The notes: generated by a model not told the origin, from the sequence alone. 64,000 nt of DNA from Flagellimonas aequoris (GCF_003584165.1 NZ_QXFJ01000009.1:186001-250000), one strand, 5' to 3'; positions 36,101-43,425 are shown, counted from the first letter of the stretch. A program made the numbers and translations.

Positions 36101-37883
36101 TAGCATCGGTTTTTGTGTAAGTGCTTAAATTATCTCCGTCGAGAAACTCTGTTGTCGTGTAAAATTGTCCATAACGGGTTTGTCCATTCCATACGAACTT
36201 TACAATATTAGGATGATCAAGTTCTGATAGTGCTTTGTACTCATCTATTACAGAAGCAACACTCACACTTTCATGAAATAGTTTTAAGGCAAAATCACGC
36301 CCTTGTAAATCATGTTTCGCCTTAAAAACACGGGAATAGCCCCCACGTCCTAAAATTTTATGAATAATATAGTCATCTACACGATTTCCTTCTTTTAAAT
36401 CATATGTATCTGGTTGGTCATTTGTTATGGAAGAATTTGTTGGCTTCGTAGATTCTTTGCTTGAAAACTCAACTTTTAAAGCTTCTTCGATATTAGTTTC
36501 CAATTCTTCTATACTATCAATACGCTTATCGCTGTCGGTTAAGATGGTTTTTAAACAGATATCATCTAGCCATTTTGGTAAAGAACTATTTTCAGCAGAC
36601 GGTAATCTGTCCGGCGGTAGTTGTCCACCTAGTTTATCAAGCTCAAAAGGATTTTTTATAGGTTCTTTTCCTGTAAATAACCAAGCTATTAATACCCCTA
36701 ACGAATAAATATCTGATGCTCTAGATGCATCTTTGGCGATAAGCTCTAGAGGATGGTACGCAGTAGCGCTATATTCATTAATAGTAGGCATTACGGTATA
36801 GCCATGGTCATTATGATCTGTAAAGTATGACTTTCCAAAGTTTCCTAAATATGCATATCCATTACTTAAAAAGATATTGTCAGGATTGATATCCCTATGG
36901 AAGATATTCTCTTTGTGTGCTGATTTTAAAGCACTCATCACATTCTTTATGATACTTACACGTTCATCAAAAGTGAAGGTTTTATTTCTTGAAGCTGAAC
37001 GCAAAGAATCTTCTTCCATCAAATCTGTGATTTCATAGAAAAGATGATTTTCTTCATCTAGTTTGAACTCTACAGGAAGAATGAAAGGATTTGAACGGAT
37101 TTTTATAAGCGCATTGTATTGATTTAAGATACTTTCTTCGCGCTTTAGCAATTCTACTGGAGACAAACCTAGCACCTGTAGCGAATACTCTTTAACCCTT
37201 TTACGTATGTTTGAAGTCACATTTTTCGGCTTAACCAAATACTCTACATAATTATCCGATTCTTGTTTTAAGATTTCTACAATTTGGTAGCCTTGTACTT
37301 CTTTCTTCTCATTTGGAGATTTTTTGTTTTGTTCCCCAATCAAGAACTGAACAATATCATTTTGAACGTCGACAATCGCTGCTTCCCATTTCCCTATTTG
37401 TTCGGGATCTTGAATATAATCGATTAGTTCATCGGTAAGTATAAATGATAGTTTTCCTGCTTCCTGTCTGAGATTTGGAATGAATGAATTAGGATATGAA
37501 AGCGTTACCATATTCTGAATCCAAGCCTTTCCCCAATCCCTGTTAGCCTCCTTAAGTTTTGAGGCTAGTATAGCTGTTTTTTGACGACCAGTTTTAAGCG
37601 GATTGGGCTTTTGTCTGTCATTGATGTACCAGTAATCATCCGCACCTTCAATTCGGCCTTTCCAATCTTTATTTTCTATATTGTAAATAGCATGAGGAGC
37701 AACAACAATCAAATCATATTCCCAAAATTGAGTTCTATTATTTCGAGGGTTCGTAGAAGCAATTTCTACATTTGGTATCAAGAAATAGTTGTCAGGGAGT
37801 TTTATCTGTAAAAAATCTAGTAAACGCTTCTCCCCTGCATTTACTACTGTTTCAAAATAGGGTGGTTTTATTATTTTTGCCAT
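33147..37883 (-). CDS. NERD nuclease - pseudokinase - Ser/Thr kinase - P-loop multidomain protein (MAD6-like)
   Basis: A 1,578-aa fusion. A NERD nuclease-like domain (about 10-130) has Asp57 (EYDLIV) and Glu70-x-Lys72 (IENKDW). Kinase-like domain 1 (about 230-470) keeps HRDINPDN (329-336), but DFG reads NFG (348-350) and no glycine loop is seen, suggesting a pseudokinase. Kinase 2 (about 503-755) looks active: GRGGYSRVF (512-520), Lys534, Glu548, HRDVKPQN (624-631), DFN (644-646). The C-terminal half has a P-loop GNAGDGKT (946-953) and a Cys cluster C1104-x2-C1107-x5-C1113 that may bind zinc. It overlaps hsdS by 13 bp. It is probably the sensor/switch of the system, opposed by the PP2C phosphatase. 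Confidence 0.9.
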   Translation of the reverse strand: MAKIIKPPYFETVVNAGEKRLLDFLQIKLPDNYFLIPNVEIASTNPRNNRTQFWEYDLIVVAPHAIYNIENKDWKGRIEGADDYWYINDRQKPNPLKTGRQKTAILASKLKEANRDWGKAWIQNMVTLSYPNSFIPNLRQEAGKLSFILTDELIDYIQDPEQIGKWEAAIVDVQNDIVQFLIGEQNKKSPNEKKEVQGYQIVEILKQESDNYVEYLVKPKNVTSNIRKRVKEYSLQVLGLSPVELLKREESILNQYNALIKIRSNPFILPVEFKLDEENHLFYEITDLMEEDSLRSASRNKTFTFDERVSIIKNVMSALKSAHKENIFHRDINPDNIFLSNGYAYLGNFGKSYFTDHNDHGYTVMPTINEYSATAYHPLELIAKDASRASDIYSLGVLIAWLFTGKEPIKNPFELDKLGGQLPPDRLPSAENSSLPKWLDDICLKTILTDSDKRIDSIEELETNIEEALKVEFSSKESTKPTNSSITNDQPDTYDLKEGNRVDDYIIHKILGRGGYSRVFKAKHDLQGRDFALKLFHESVSVASVIDEYKALSELDHPNIVKFVWNGQTRYGQFYTTTEFLDGDNLSTYTKTDANLPIGTVYKLAEDMLSALSYLQNREKPILHRDVKPQNIIWDNEGRFVLIDFNVASIKEDDKAYVGTNPYLAPDLVDGHNINWDLSADTFALGITLYELVTKKYPWPQGRIPKISIEPENPKTINQRISEKFSEFLLKAIATNGDKRFSSAQDMLDRLREIGVENLLSENKEKAGSVVLDQKEYHTEVSIRQGSTVIVLLNEMSNYGQLRKTIYSSLNKFKEKIDGYKTSISLKEKLKVVIKVDNEVLINEVFWKGGARNFNDGNILKVYDALKSSFKENTNRLKEHKIDVEGIDMVDYINSLYSQSKSGNWGTRVNNRGSQYDEATYSPSKLDRKLIPDILDARFKLIIITGNAGDGKTAFIRKIEDAASVKKLNRFDHKNGAEFEVNGIPFESNYDGSQDEDGKVNNEVLESFFHPFEGLKNFNKANEGRIIAINEGRLVEFLKTSKKYKSLHDTIDQYFYKEGHFDLPPGLMIINLNLRSITAIDGEEPSLFRQQIKALTKKSLWTKCEGCSLANKCFIKYNVDSLNDPASGNEVITRLEWLLRTVGLKRELHITMRDLRSFIAFMIARDHSCEEVDDVYNRLFNKPEEYWQLYYFNITNPNYEDSGDNDRLVKLLRETDIGSVAIPNLDRDLFFGQHLKRHYLEFVDREFHLLDDFNANKIWVPAHEQDNEILDKIKSIQKSFVRHQYYEGRVGNYKKRLPYQSLQNFYKALNVEKENSVSDVKLRYLTNDEQSKNKQFKFDEADFADNSSFTKACLKQIKPLVQEEGKGIKQLTIINQATEFIEVISLESYKGCSWTDFKRATNTLAIKKALPSLYEQLTEDSLLRLKMSISRAISMNEGCENEAIWQKNLVLSSSEINDPFSKSFRLFDLNDFELFVSRTDHLVKYLEYEPDSLIFRHKQETHIELVISLDLFEMLYFIQQGYSPSLNDIRGKFVELTIFKNLLENLTYNKVIVTRDNLEFYEISKDVKNHLSIKAMQL

Positions 37884-39274
37884 TGTTCTATTTCCTTTTC
37901 CACTAATGCTATTGCCTCTTCTTCCTTTAACAAGGCTTGATATAACATAGTATGGGCTTTTTTTACTGATTCATCTATTTCATTCATGACAGCTCTGTCC
38001 AGAATAGGTACTGGAATATCCTTGAGTAGCGCAGGAATCGGCCTACAAAGTTTAGTACCTGTTTGTGTTGATCTAATCATTCGAAATCCATAGTCAGATG
38101 AAAGCCAGCTAAATAAATATCCCGATGGAATTTCATCTTTTGTTCTCATGCGAATGAACTCACCTGCAACTAATTGCCCATCTAATTCTTCGTTTGCAAA
38201 AATCACCCTGCTAAAGGTTTCCCCCTCTCCCAAAGTCCCAACACCAGCAACTAAAATTTCTCCATAACGCACAAAATTTTCGGTGCTTACATATCTTCTA
38301 GATATCAATTTTCCAGTTTTTCTGAAATTGAATATATCAGACTGATTTAACAGTTTAATGGACTTATTAGAATTAATTGCAACTCTTTTAAAAGAGCCTG
38401 TAGAAAAAAACTTATTACTGTCAAGGCAGTTAACCAACTCTGTATGGTGATTCATTTTTACAGCATTGATAACCTCTTCAATTCTTTTTGAATAATTAAA
38501 GGCGTTTATTGAAATGCTAGTGATTTCTGAAATGTTCCGAGTAAAAGTAGATACAGCTCTATCGGAAGAATGATGCCCGAAGTATTCAAAGTTTTCCTTT
38601 TTGAGAGGTTTTAAGCCTGTGGAATTTTTAAGTGAATTTTGAGCGTCAGTTAATAATATATTTCCTTCTACCCTTAATTTTGATGATTTAACAATTAAAT
38701 TGTGAATCTTTTCAGTCAATTTAGTCGAAAAAACCGGCACTAATGTTTTTCTTATTCCCGAAGCCTCTATATAACGGACAACTGAACCGGAGGCGTTTTT
38801 ATTAAGCTGAGATTTTCCGTATTTAGAGGTTAAAAATGCATACACAAAACCATAAAAAGAATTTGATGACACATCTACTCTACAAACATTATTCGCATAA
38901 CAAATACCAGCACTAATCTCATTTACTAACCTTGTGTTACCTATTGTCCCAAATCCTGTTACTAGAATCTGTCTATCCTTCACAATAGCCTTAACTTTCA
39001 AAGCTTGTTCCTTATTTATATAGACATTATTACCTTCTAATGTGTTAGGGATATCGCTACTTTGACAATATTGTATTGCTTTTTCAGTATTTTCACAGAA
39101 CTGTCTCTTGAAAATCGGAGGATTCCAAACTTCAGCTAGCTTCTTAAGTTGAACACACTTGTCACTATTTTCTTCTAACAATCTACTATTTATGGCATCT
39201 TTATTTAAAAAATAACCACTATTCAGCCTATTAGACTCATGAATCAATTGACTTCTGACGGAAGATATAATCAT
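37871..39274 (-). CDS. hsdS: Type I-like DNA specificity subunit HsdS (MAD5-like)
   Basis: A 467-aa protein with two target-recognition halves. Equivalent segments recur: ILVTGFGTIGNTRLV in the first and ILVAGVGTLGEGETF in the second, each followed by a helix. FYGFVYAFLTSKYGKSQL and GYLFSWLSSDYGFRMI also correspond. The protein ends in a coiled-coil-like helix (DESVKKAHTMLYQALLKEEEAIALVEKEIEQW). It pairs with the methyltransferase 3 bp upstream to choose the bipartite sequence that is methylated. No hsdR gene is present in the window, so the pair serves self-marking for the defence machine rather than a classic type I enzyme. Confidence 0.9.
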   Translation of the reverse strand: MIISSVRSQLIHESNRLNSGYFLNKDAINSRLLEENSDKCVQLKKLAEVWNPPIFKRQFCENTEKAIQYCQSSDIPNTLEGNNVYINKEQALKVKAIVKDRQILVTGFGTIGNTRLVNEISAGICYANNVCRVDVSSNSFYGFVYAFLTSKYGKSQLNKNASGSVVRYIEASGIRKTLVPVFSTKLTEKIHNLIVKSSKLRVEGNILLTDAQNSLKNSTGLKPLKKENFEYFGHHSSDRAVSTFTRNISEITSISINAFNYSKRIEEVINAVKMNHHTELVNCLDSNKFFSTGSFKRVAINSNKSIKLLNQSDIFNFRKTGKLISRRYVSTENFVRYGEILVAGVGTLGEGETFSRVIFANEELDGQLVAGEFIRMRTKDEIPSGYLFSWLSSDYGFRMIRSTQTGTKLCRPIPALLKDIPVPILDRAVMNEIDESVKKAHTMLYQALLKEEEAIALVEKEIEQWQK

Positions 39275-39277
39275 AAT

Positions 39278-41293
39278 TTATCTATTTAAAAAATCGCGAT
39301 AAGCGATGAGAATTCCTTTAAGATCATCATCAATTTGCTTGACCTTCTCCTTTCTAATTTTAAGAATTTTTTCTCCGTTTTTCTTTTTGGTCAAATATTT
39401 AGTTTCGGTATTAAAGATTAATTCAGCTCCATCTTCATCTTTTAAATATATTGGACTGCCTCTACGATCTTTACCCAATTTTTCTGCAATTGCCATAAAA
39501 ATGTGATAATCTTCTCCTTTTCCCTGCGCCAATTGCCTCTGCTCTTCAGTTTTCTTCTCAAGGAATAAAAGTGAAGATTGGACTCCAACCTGTGGCAAAA
39601 AGGCTTCTACTGGAAGATCGATTGATGCAAGAATTTTAAAGCGATCTAAAACCCACTCACGCACACCTTGCATGTTGGGATTTCCCAAAATACCATCGGG
39701 CAAAACAATTGCCATTCTACCACCCTCTTTTAGAAGATTATAACAAGCCTCAATAAACAAAACTTCTGGCGCACTACTATACTGGCTCAAATAATAGCGC
39801 GAAGCAATTTCCGTTTCGACCTTTACTTTGGCACCAAATGGTGGATTGGTAAAAACCATATCAAACTTTCCACGGGCATCGGTAGTATATACATTTTCAA
39901 TATCCTGCATAGCTCGGATACTCTCTTCTATCGTGCGGTTTATTTTTTCAACCTCTGCGGGGTGCTCCCATAGCGGATAAGCAAGTGAGTTCACGTGAAA
40001 AATGTTGGCGTGGCCATCACCTCCCATAACCATGTTCATCCGCGCTGCTTTCTTCAGGTCCGGGTCGAAATCAAATCCAAAAATACTACGCTCTGCATAG
40101 GTTCGAACGCGCTCGTTCACTTCTACCGAATTATATTTTTCTTCTAGCAAAGGCCCTTCTAATTCTGGATACATATATTTTGTAATCTGTTGGCGCACGT
40201 GATCAAGAACCATTACCAGAAAACCTCCGGAACCACAAGCAGGATCCAATACACGATGGTGCTCTTTAGGGTCAAGCATTTGTACCATAAATTTCACAAT
40301 GTTACGTGGTGTAAAGAATTGCCCTGCCTCTTGTTTTAGCGTATTACTTACTATAGTTTCATAGGCTAGACCCTTTACATCTACGGAAGCATCTAGGAAA
40401 GAATATTTTGAAAGTCCTCCTGCAATAAAGGCTAGACCCTTATCTGTAAGGTCGATACTTTCGTTTCCTTGGAATACTTCCGAAAACAGATTATCGTTCT
40501 TAAGTTCTTCAAAAAGGCCCTTAATTCTTTTTGCAACGGCTCTACGACCTTCTTCGGAGTTCTGTTCTTTGACACCTACCCAAAATTTACGACGGTAGCT
40601 TTCGCCATCCGGTAACTCCATAAATCTGCGCTTCTCATCGTAGATTTTACAGAAAATTAGGTTGAGCAATTGCCAAAAGGCATCTTTTTTTCGACCTTCA
40701 TTTCCATAAATATAATCATGAGAACGTTTGAATACTTTAATCAAAGAGTCATTTGCTGGCGTGCGTGTATGCGAGCGATCTGCGCGATCTAAATCTTCTA
40801 AGGTTTCTCCTTCTCCCGGAAAGTCCGATAAATCTGTAAATTCAAAATCGAAGCCAATTCCATCATCTTCCTTTTGTAGAAAATGATAGCTAGAGCCATT
40901 TGCCCAAAGACCAAACTCACAATTATTAACCGCACCCATTGCATTCTCCAAAGTAGCAGCAAGACCTTTTTTCTTATCGGTTTCCTTAACCTTATCATCT
41001 TGTACTACGCACATGCGAATAATAAAATCTTGTTCGTGTGGTTTGTCCTTTTCAAAAATGGTTAAATCTACCTTTTGTTTTTTAGTTCGACCAGTATCTG
41101 GATCTTCGTATTCAATGGTAAAATTACGCTCCATATCATCTAGGTCGAATCCATATTCTTCATTAAGCATTAGGATTACAGATTGCAAATTGCTTTCTTG
41201 AGCCTTAATTTTCTTTACTTCTCCCGTAAGTATGCAAACAAGCTCATTATCTTCTAATACTACTTCTTCTTTACCTTTTATAGCTGTGGCCAT
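39278..41293 (-). CDS. hsdM: N6-adenine DNA methyltransferase HsdM-like (MAD2-like)
   Basis: A 671-aa gamma-class N6 adenine methyltransferase. FFTPR (326-330) leads into motif I DPACGSGGF (350-358, AdoMet), and motif IV is NPPF (483-486, catalytic). Residues about 180-330 are the HsdM helical domain. The N-terminal 100 residues (ERNFTIEYEDPD...VDLTIFEKDKPHEQDF) resemble an HSDR_N-type restriction-like fold whose Glu-x-Lys seems lost. It methylates self DNA at sites selected by the HsdS-like partner. Without an hsdR, the readers of the methylation state are presumably the downstream nuclease/kinase/ATPase proteins. Confidence 0.93.
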   Translation of the reverse strand: MATAIKGKEEVVLEDNELVCILTGEVKKIKAQESNLQSVILMLNEEYGFDLDDMERNFTIEYEDPDTGRTKKQKVDLTIFEKDKPHEQDFIIRMCVVQDDKVKETDKKKGLAATLENAMGAVNNCEFGLWANGSSYHFLQKEDDGIGFDFEFTDLSDFPGEGETLEDLDRADRSHTRTPANDSLIKVFKRSHDYIYGNEGRKKDAFWQLLNLIFCKIYDEKRRFMELPDGESYRRKFWVGVKEQNSEEGRRAVAKRIKGLFEELKNDNLFSEVFQGNESIDLTDKGLAFIAGGLSKYSFLDASVDVKGLAYETIVSNTLKQEAGQFFTPRNIVKFMVQMLDPKEHHRVLDPACGSGGFLVMVLDHVRQQITKYMYPELEGPLLEEKYNSVEVNERVRTYAERSIFGFDFDPDLKKAARMNMVMGGDGHANIFHVNSLAYPLWEHPAEVEKINRTIEESIRAMQDIENVYTTDARGKFDMVFTNPPFGAKVKVETEIASRYYLSQYSSAPEVLFIEACYNLLKEGGRMAIVLPDGILGNPNMQGVREWVLDRFKILASIDLPVEAFLPQVGVQSSLLFLEKKTEEQRQLAQGKGEDYHIFMAIAEKLGKDRRGSPIYLKDEDGAELIFNTETKYLTKKKNGEKILKIRKEKVKQIDDDLKGILIAYRDFLNR

Positions 41294-41310
41294 ATAAATA
41301 ATAGTTGTGT

Positions 41311-42156
41311 TTAGTTAAGTTGGTTGATTATATTTTCTATACTATTTAGCACTTCTTCAAACGAGAATGCCTTGTGGGTTTCTATTATTTGATTGATCAG
41401 TTTACTGTCTTCCTTTTTATTATTTTCAGTAGTTAATATTTCAACTATGGAAGCTTTGGTTTTTTGATGGGTTTTGAGCAGTTCATTGATATCCTTTCCT
41501 ATGAGAGTTGCGCCGCCGGTAATTATTGAAAAAGGTTCAGCTCCATAAATTTCATCATAGTGTTCCATAGCAGCTCGTTCTGAATTAATATTGAGATAGT
41601 TTTCTAATATGAATCCCATATCATCGGCATCCTTGTTGTTTTTATGATTTCGGTCTTTCCATGCCGCTATTTTCAATAAAAAAATGCCACTGAGGGTAGC
41701 AATTTTGATATCAGTCTCTTCATCGATACTAACAGATAAAGCTGCTTCATCGGCGGCCGAAAATCCTAAGACCGACATAGCAAACTCCTCTTCGGGTGGC
41801 CAGAATATCCTACTATCCTGTTTCATTATTTCTCCGAAAGGCACAATATCCAATTGAAACTTACCCTTGTAGATAAAGCGTTGTTTTTGGTTCTCGTCCT
41901 TGGTAAAATTTTCAAGACTTATAATTTCCTCTTCAACTTTTTTCCATTGTTCCCAATCATTGACTGTAATCGCAATATCAAGATCATGTGTTAAGCGTCC
42001 AGATTTTTCATTATGCAATTCCATGATGATATCCCTAGCTGTAGCACCTATGACGAAAAAGGAAATTCCCGCTTCCTTGAAATACTCTGTAAGCTCCAAT
42101 AAAATGGGCTTTAATAGCGGATGAGTAAACCTACTACTAGATATATTGTAACTCAT
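41311..42156 (-). CDS. COG4849/AbiEii-like nucleotidyltransferase
   Basis: A 281-aa protein with a nucleotidyltransferase core: FFVIGATARD (about 34-42) and THDLDIAI (Asp58, Asp60), with the third acidic residue probably Asp103 in FQLDIVPFG. This is the pattern of the AbiEii/COG4849 group, whose members serve as toxins that modify tRNA or other targets in type IV toxin-antitoxin or abortive-infection pairs. Its start lies inside the preceding gene (20-bp overlap), the usual arrangement with a COG4861/AbiEi partner. It stands 17 bp ahead of the methyltransferase gene, so it is in the defence operon. Confidence 0.82.
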   Translation of the reverse strand: MSYNISSSRFTHPLLKPILLELTEYFKEAGISFFVIGATARDIIMELHNEKSGRLTHDLDIAITVNDWEQWKKVEEEIISLENFTKDENQKQRFIYKGKFQLDIVPFGEIMKQDSRIFWPPEEEFAMSVLGFSAADEAALSVSIDEETDIKIATLSGIFLLKIAAWKDRNHKNNKDADDMGFILENYLNINSERAAMEHYDEIYGAEPFSIITGGATLIGKDINELLKTHQKTKASIVEILTTENNKKEDSKLINQIIETHKAFSFEEVLNSIENIINQLN

Positions 42157-43138
42157 TCTCTAGTATTTGTTTTGCCATCTCTATGTTTCTGCCGTAACCG
42201 CTATTAATCAAATCAGTATATATCAAAAGCGCAGGGGCTACTCTAGTGTCATCAAAATCATTCTTCCAAAATTTTTGTAGTACTTCAATTTCCCCATTTT
42301 CACTTGGCACTAATCGAAGCACTTTAGCCAATTCTGATAGTTCTAGGTCAGTAAAAAGAGTAAAGTGTTCTGGTCTTAGGTTATCGGTAAGGATTGCACC
42401 ACCAGGTTCGCCACCCCAAAGAATTGTACCAAGATTAGATTGTGTATCTATATTTCGCCAATTTTGAACATAGTCTGAATCCATAAAACGCATGCGTTTT
42501 CTTATAATTCGTGGCCTAAGCACAGAGTTGAACTCGACAAGCCAACGTTCTAAGAGTTCAGTTGTGTTCTTAAGAACTCGTTTTTCATTGGTTTTTAGAA
42601 GGAAGTTTAAGTCTTCAAGCTCTGCCATAACATTACTTACTGAGCCGATAGAGACATCTGCCTTTTCCGCTATTTTTCTATAAGAATCTTGAAGATGTTC
42701 AGGCTTAGACAAAAGATGAAAAAGTATCTTTAAACCAGCCTCTTGAAAAGCACGAGATTGATTTGTTTTTTCTCTTTTTGGTTTTTTCTGTCCTTCAATA
42801 TATATTACTAAATCATTATGTTTAATGAAGGCATTGCCAGCTACATCTATATAATTGATAAGACGTTCCTTCAATTCCTTTGCGGCCATTTTAGAAATAT
42901 ACTCGGCAATTAAAATAACAGGCCTACTGTTACTATTTTTCATCTCCTGTAATTGAGATAATACTAGGCCTTGATTAGAAGTTCTAACAGCAGATTTTGC
43001 TTCGACGACAAACTGCTCGTTTTTGATTCGTAGTAGAGCGTCATAATTTTGACGGCTACTATCTATTTCTATGGGAATATTTATAAGCTGCTCAAGCTTA
43101 GAAGTAGCTTCATATATGAAGTCATTATTACGATACAT
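42137..43138 (-). CDS. AbiEi/COG4861-like winged-helix protein with nuclease-like N-terminus (first gene of defence operon)
   Basis: A 333-aa protein. The N-terminal region (about 1-110) has a PD-(D/E)xK-like arrangement: Asp33 (NYDALLRI), then Glu46-Ala-Lys48 (FVVEAKS). A winged helix follows at about 135-195 (GLKILFHLLSKPEHLQDSYRKIAEKADVSIGSVSNVMAELEDLNFL). The C-terminal part matches AbiEi-type antitoxins paired with COG4849 nucleotidyltransferases. It probably represses its own promoter through the TGTTCA/TGAACA repeats just upstream and neutralises the nucleotidyltransferase. Whether the nuclease-like residues are catalytic is unknown. It leads a 17.7-kb operon, so it may control the whole defence system. 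Confidence 0.8.
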   Translation of the reverse strand: MYRNNDFIYEATSKLEQLINIPIEIDSSRQNYDALLRIKNEQFVVEAKSAVRTSNQGLVLSQLQEMKNSNSRPVILIAEYISKMAAKELKERLINYIDVAGNAFIKHNDLVIYIEGQKKPKREKTNQSRAFQEAGLKILFHLLSKPEHLQDSYRKIAEKADVSIGSVSNVMAELEDLNFLLKTNEKRVLKNTTELLERWLVEFNSVLRPRIIRKRMRFMDSDYVQNWRNIDTQSNLGTILWGGEPGGAILTDNLRPEHFTLFTDLELSELAKVLRLVPSENGEIEVLQKFWKNDFDDTRVAPALLIYTDLINSGYGRNIEMAKQILENELQYI

Positions 43139-43147
43139 AGCTTTTTT

Positions 43148-43200
43148 TGTTCATTATTTTTATTTGTTCAGCGACAATGAACATTCAAATATAATGAACA
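43148..43200. promoter_or_regulatory. Operator array (TGTTCATTAT / ATAATGAACA) of the defence operon
   Basis: Two nested inverted repeats share one half-site. The outer arms are TGTTCATTAT (43148-43157) and ATAATGAACA (43191-43200), perfect over 10 bp. The inner repeat is TGTTCA-N7-TGAACA (43165-43183). The array starts 10 bp before the first start codon and overlaps the -7 box of the operon promoter. The AbiEi-like protein encoded first is the likely ligand. Confidence 0.72.
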
Positions 43201-43215
43201 CTATGTTAATTACAA
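43186..43215 (-). promoter_or_regulatory. Promoter of the eight-gene defence operon
   Basis: Read on the minus strand: TTG (43213-43215), 19 bp, then TATATTTG (43186-43193). This is a full match to the Bacteroidota TTG/TAnnTTTG consensus. Transcription would start near 43180, about 40 bases before the first ATG. The outer operator arm (43191-43200) overlaps the -7 box. Confidence 0.75.
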
Positions 43216-43262
43216 AATATTCCTTTACAATAATATTAATGTATCCAACATTAAGATTTCTT

Positions 43263-43316
43263 GCTTTCAAACACCTTCAATACAATCAAGATTTTGAATT
43301 GAAGGTGTTTGAAAGC
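43263..43316. repeat. 19-bp perfect inverted repeat near the right island end
   Basis: GCTTTCAAACACCTTCAAT (43263-43281) is repeated inverted at 43298-43316 with a 16-nt loop. No T-run follows, so it is not a standard terminator. It lies in the non-coding strip between the defence promoter and the right arm site. Recombination accessory site, palindromic operator and degraded mobile sequence are all possible. Confidence 0.6.
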
Positions 43317-43402
43317 TGCTTTAAACTCGTAAGGGAGTTACTAATGAGCTTGTATTTGACATAAATTTTGAACCAATATAGATAGATACTATATTAAAAA
43401 AG

Positions 43403-43421
43403 GCACGCCAAAAGCACGCCA
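43403..43421 (+). promoter_or_regulatory. Right arm-type integrase site (tandem GCACGCCA)
   Basis: An exact copy, in the same orientation, of the 19-mer at 19148-19166, ending 48 bp before attR. Two GCACGCCA octamers 11 bp apart. Confidence 0.7.
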
Positions 43422-43425
43422 TTAA

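Noticed and set aside
37871..41293. Ordinary type I restriction-modification system
   Set aside because: No HsdR gene is found in the whole island, and the M and S genes are embedded in a longer coupled operon.
25435..43138. BREX type 2 (Pgl) system, because of the NERD-kinase (PglW-like) protein and a methyltransferase
   Set aside because: No PglZ-type alkaline phosphatase, no BrxC/PglY-like or BrxHI gene, and a separate HsdS-like subunit is present. The gene set and order fit MADS better.
25435..43138. DISARM or Dnd/Ssp defence systems
   Set aside because: No DUF1998, PLD or SNF2-type helicase genes (DISARM) and no DndB-E or cysteine desulfurase genes (Dnd/Ssp). The HerA-like ATPase alone is not enough.
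43071..43364. Rightward open frame across the defence promoter region
   Set aside because: It overlaps the promoter, the operators and the 19-bp inverted repeat, and has no recognisable domain. The regulatory reading is stronger.
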